From: Sphingobacterium sp. lm-10
GTDB taxonomy: Bacteria > Bacteroidota > Bacteroidia > Sphingobacteriales > Sphingobacteriaceae
Reading direction: 5' to 3'
Assembly (NCBI RefSeq): GCF_023554555.1
Contig: NZ_JAMJWC010000003.1
Coordinates: 122,614 to 186,613, forward strand
DNA length: 64,000 bases
Below are positions 61,381-64,000 of this stretch, piece by piece. Each line of letters opens with the position of its first letter. The first letter of the stretch is position 1. The notes under the pieces were generated by a model that saw only the letters and a list, made by a program, of their open reading frames with translations, had not been told where the DNA came from and made no database searches. The position numbers were made by a program, and so were the translations under genes.

Positions 61381-63768
61381 ATGTCTTCTGAAATACACAT
61401 CGACCAAGCATGCTATCATTGTGGAGATAGCATTGGCCCGGTTCCATACGGATTAGCAGGTCGACAATTTTGTTGTCTGGGCTGTCAGACAGTCTATCAA
61501 ATTATGCATGAGAATGGGATGGATAGTTATTATAAGTACAACGCATTCCCCGGAAAATCTCAACGTAGTACTCCAGCTACTGATTTGACTTATCTTGATG
61601 AGCCAAAGATTGTCGCACAGCTGCTAGATTATATGGATGAGCAGCGATCCATAATTACTTTCTACATTCCAGCGATCCATTGTAGTTCCTGTATTTGGCT
61701 CTTAGAGCACCTTTATCGTATTCATAAAGGTGTCTCTCGCGGACAGGTTGATTTTATGAAAAAGCAGGTTAGTATCGTTTTCGATCACGCAATCATCAGC
61801 TTACGTGAGTTAGTCGTATTGCTCATTTCGATAGGATATGAACCCAAAATCACGTTGCAAGATGTGGTGCAGGAAAATAAAAAGGTGGATCAACGAGATT
61901 TGATTGCAAGAATAGCGGTAGCAGGTTTTTGCTTTGGCAACTCCATGATGCTGAGCTTTCCGGATTATTTTGGAATGTCTTCTTTCGAAAAAACCTATTC
62001 GCATTACTTTGGCTACCTCAATCTACTATTAGCATTACCGGTATTTTTGTACAGCGCATCCGGCTATTTTACCTCCGCCTGGCACAGTTTAAAACAAGCG
62101 CGTTTGAATTTGGACGTTCCCTTGGCTTTAGGGATTTTAGTGCTTTTTCTACGTACCGCAGTCGAAGTATTGCTCCACACCGGTCCGGGGTTTGCCGACA
62201 CCTTATGTAGTTTGGTGTTCTTTATTCTGATTGGTCGTTGGGTGCAACAACGTACCTATCACCACTTGTCTTTCGAGCGGGATTATCGTTCGTATTTTCC
62301 GGTTGCAGTTACCGTGTTGCATCATGGAGACGAACGAGCTATACCTTTAGGAGAACTAAAGATTGGAGATCGAATCTGGATTCGGCACAATGAAATTATT
62401 CCAGCCGATGCCATCCTCTTGAAAGGAGAAGGCGCCGTTGACTTTAGTTTCGTTACCGGAGAATCCAAGATCATTCATAAAGGATTAGGGGAGATGATTT
62501 ATGCTGGCGGGCGGCAGATGGGGGAGGCGATGGAGCTAGAGGTGATGAAACCGGTATCTCAAAGTTACCTGACTCGACTTTGGAACAATGACCAGGATGA
62601 AGCGCAACCAAAAGAATACCGCACTTTTGTTGGATTTATCAGTAAATACTTTACGGTCGGTTTGGTATTAGTCGCCTTATCGGCTTGGGTATATTGGTGG
62701 TCGCTCGGCAACACGTATTATGCTTGGGCGGCACTGACAGCGGTGTTGATTATCGCTTGTCCTTGTGCTTTGGCATTAAGCTCGCCATTTACGTTGTCGG
62801 CGGCATTAAGCATTTTTGATAAGAACCGATTTTACCTCAAGAATGCAAGTGCTATAGAACAAATGGCAGCGATCGATTGCCTGGTGTTTGATAAAACCGG
62901 CACCATCTCGTCACCCTCCTCTGCGCGGATGCGGTGGGAGGGCAGTTTATCCGATGAAGAAGCCATAGCGCTTGCTTCTGTATGTCGGCATTCTTCGCAT
63001 CCGCTAAGTCGTCAGATTGTTCAATACCTAAATAAAAAGAGTTATATAGGAGTGGATGCATTCGAAGAGATCGCGGGACAAGGGATCACAGCCCAGTGTG
63101 GCGGCTTGCTGCTAAAAATAGGAAGTGCTCGTTATATAGGTGCGAAAGTTAATGCAGAAGGCACGGTGGTTTATGTGCAAATTGATGGAGACGTGAGGGG
63201 AATTTTTCAGGTAGAGCAATCTTGGAGACCTAATTTAGGGGCTATTTTACAGCGTTTGTCGCCAGACTACGAATTGCATTTATTATCTGGAGATAATGAA
63301 AGACATCTTTCGGAAATGACTTTGCTTTTTCCAGATCATGCTAGCTTACTGTTTAATCAGCATCCTGGAGATAAATTACAAAGAATTTCCGATTGGGAAC
63401 AGGAGGGGCGGTGTGTGGCTATGATAGGTGATGGACTTAATGATGCAGGGGCATTGCGAAAAGCACACGTAGGCATTGCTGTGAGTGACGATATCAACAA
63501 CTTCTCTCCAGGATGTGATGCCATACTAGATGGTGCTAACTTTAATCGTCTACCAGACTTCTTCCATTTTGCAAAGGATGCGGTTTGGGTGATTCGCTTG
63601 AGTTTTGGTATATCGATCCTTTATAATGTCGTGGGCTTAAGTTTTGCGGTGCAGGGTACCATGTCGCCCTTGTTCGCTGCCATTTTGATGCCGCTAAGTA
63701 CAGTAACTATTATTTCTTTTACCAGCCTAACCACACGTTGGCTAGGAAAACGGCGAAAACTTCTCTAA
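61381..63768 (+). CDS. ccoI: Copper-transporting P1B-type ATPase for cbb3 oxidase assembly (CcoI/FixI)
   Basis: Exports copper across the inner membrane for the cbb3 oxidase. The protein has 795 residues. An N-terminal Cys-rich segment (CYHCGDSIG, CCLGCQTVYQ) is typical of FixI, followed by an HMA domain with HCSSCIWLLEHL. Eight membrane helices are expected. The ion site is CPC in IACPCALALSSP. The phosphorylation motif is DKTGTIS, where most members have DKTGTLT. The hinge is MIGDGLNDAGAL, and SSHPLS holds the nucleotide-site HP motif. It lies between hemN and ccoS with gaps of 23 and 12 bp. Confidence 0.95.
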   Translation: MSSEIHIDQACYHCGDSIGPVPYGLAGRQFCCLGCQTVYQIMHENGMDSYYKYNAFPGKSQRSTPATDLTYLDEPKIVAQLLDYMDEQRSIITFYIPAIHCSSCIWLLEHLYRIHKGVSRGQVDFMKKQVSIVFDHAIISLRELVVLLISIGYEPKITLQDVVQENKKVDQRDLIARIAVAGFCFGNSMMLSFPDYFGMSSFEKTYSHYFGYLNLLLALPVFLYSASGYFTSAWHSLKQARLNLDVPLALGILVLFLRTAVEVLLHTGPGFADTLCSLVFFILIGRWVQQRTYHHLSFERDYRSYFPVAVTVLHHGDERAIPLGELKIGDRIWIRHNEIIPADAILLKGEGAVDFSFVTGESKIIHKGLGEMIYAGGRQMGEAMELEVMKPVSQSYLTRLWNNDQDEAQPKEYRTFVGFISKYFTVGLVLVALSAWVYWWSLGNTYYAWAALTAVLIIACPCALALSSPFTLSAALSIFDKNRFYLKNASAIEQMAAIDCLVFDKTGTISSPSSARMRWEGSLSDEEAIALASVCRHSSHPLSRQIVQYLNKKSYIGVDAFEEIAGQGITAQCGGLLLKIGSARYIGAKVNAEGTVVYVQIDGDVRGIFQVEQSWRPNLGAILQRLSPDYELHLLSGDNERHLSEMTLLFPDHASLLFNQHPGDKLQRISDWEQEGRCVAMIGDGLNDAGALRKAHVGIAVSDDINNFSPGCDAILDGANFNRLPDFFHFAKDAVWVIRLSFGISILYNVVGLSFAVQGTMSPLFAAILMPLSTVTIISFTSLTTRWLGKRRKLL

Positions 63769-63780
63769 AATTTACATCCT

Positions 63781-63936
63781 ATGGGGATCATTTTCTTACT
63801 AATTGGTTGTAGTGCATTGGTTGCTGTATTCTTTTTAGGTGCTTTTTTCTGGGCGAATAAAACAGGTCAGCACCAAGATACTGAAACGCCTGCCTACCGA
63901 ATACTATTCGATGATGAGGTGGATGAAAAGCATTAG
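63781..63936 (+). CDS. ccoS: cbb3-type cytochrome oxidase assembly protein CcoS
   Basis: A 51-residue membrane protein with one helix (residues 3-24, IIFLLIGCSALVAVFFLG) and the CcoS signature FFWANKTGQ and PAYRILFDDE. CcoS is needed for cofactor insertion into cbb3 oxidase. It starts 12 bp after ccoI. The short length is normal. Confidence 0.92.
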   Translation: MGIIFLLIGCSALVAVFFLGAFFWANKTGQHQDTETPAYRILFDDEVDEKH

Positions 63937-63992
63937 CTGATTTTCTTTCAAAAAAATCTCCTTGTGGATAAGGCAGTTAGGGAGTGGTAAAC

Positions 63993-64000
63993 ATGAAAAT
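63993..64000 (+). CDS. Start of next gene, probably cbb3 oxidase subunit (CcoN)
   Basis: ATGAAAAT begins at 63993, after a 56-base gap from ccoS that contains GGAGTGG-like purine-rich sequence. Only two codons are in the window. The identity is guessed from the usual order of the cco cluster. Confidence 0.3.

Noticed and set aside
1..64000. tRNA, rRNA, CRISPR arrays or insertion sequences
   Set aside because: I looked for tRNA-like ends, regularly spaced repeats and transposase motifs and found none; a covariance search would be needed to exclude small RNA genes fully.

Overview
The window looks like a chromosomal segment of a member of the Bacteroidota, most likely family Sphingobacteriaceae (Sphingobacterium/Pedobacter group). 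The reasons are a SusC/SusD pair, many small lipoproteins, promoters of the Bacteroidota type (TTG, about 19 bases, TAnnTTTG), weak use of Shine-Dalgarno sites, LytS/LytTR signalling, a stand-alone PASTA protein and a cbb3 oxidase maturation cluster. Assignment to a genus would be a guess. No rRNA or tRNA gene, CRISPR array or intact insertion sequence was seen.

Layout. 1-4.9 kb: a bacteriophytochrome kinase running off the left edge, a small unknown protein, an RhlE-type RNA helicase and a cold-shock-domain protein, the last two converging on a strong terminator. 5-7.2 kb: an alcohol dehydrogenase and an Old Yellow Enzyme in one operon. 7.4-12 kb: two exported ferritin-like proteins, an ECF sigma/anti-sigma pair, a secreted MsrB and a fasciclin protein, which together look like an envelope redox-stress group. 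12-14.7 kb: a PafA-type alkaline phosphatase, a small lipoprotein and a 631-bp non-coding stretch holding a textbook minus-strand promoter, an operator-like palindrome and two minus-strand terminators. 14.7-22.5 kb: a LytS/LytTR pair followed by a complete RND efflux operon. 22.5-30.6 kb: pirin, a giant alpha-2-macroglobulin with a TonB-plug-like insert, a pirin gene remnant and a sulfurtransferase. 30.7-36 kb: ribosomal protein S1, a YihY protein, a thioesterase, MltG and a PASTA protein. 36-42.6 kb: a LexA/CI-like repressor, a small divergent protein and a SusC/SusD/lipoprotein operon. 42.7-50.5 kb: a porin operon, D-Ala-D-Ala ligase, a sugar kinase, glutathione peroxidase, a TetR regulator and an alpha-oxoamine synthase. 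50.5-52.7 kb: an AT-rich pocket of small exported proteins, one interrupted by an in-frame stop. 52.7-64 kb: ClpC, EttA and a low-oxygen cluster.

The low-oxygen cluster (57.2 kb to the right edge) is the most interesting system. A soluble histidine kinase carries a PAS domain with the heme-ligand His and the oxygen-switch Arg of FixL at the same spacing. Its partner is a response regulator whose receiver is fused to a CRP/FNR-type DNA-binding module, so that FixJ and FixK roles appear joined in one protein. Twelve bases after it lies a perfect GTCACC-N4-GGTGAC palindrome, then a promoter, a truncated D-lactate-dehydrogenase-like protein with a four-Cys tail, hemN, ccoI, ccoS and the start of a further gene, probably the cbb3 oxidase. 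The simplest reading is oxygen-sensed control of heme synthesis and cbb3 oxidase assembly. Function is inferred from sequence only.
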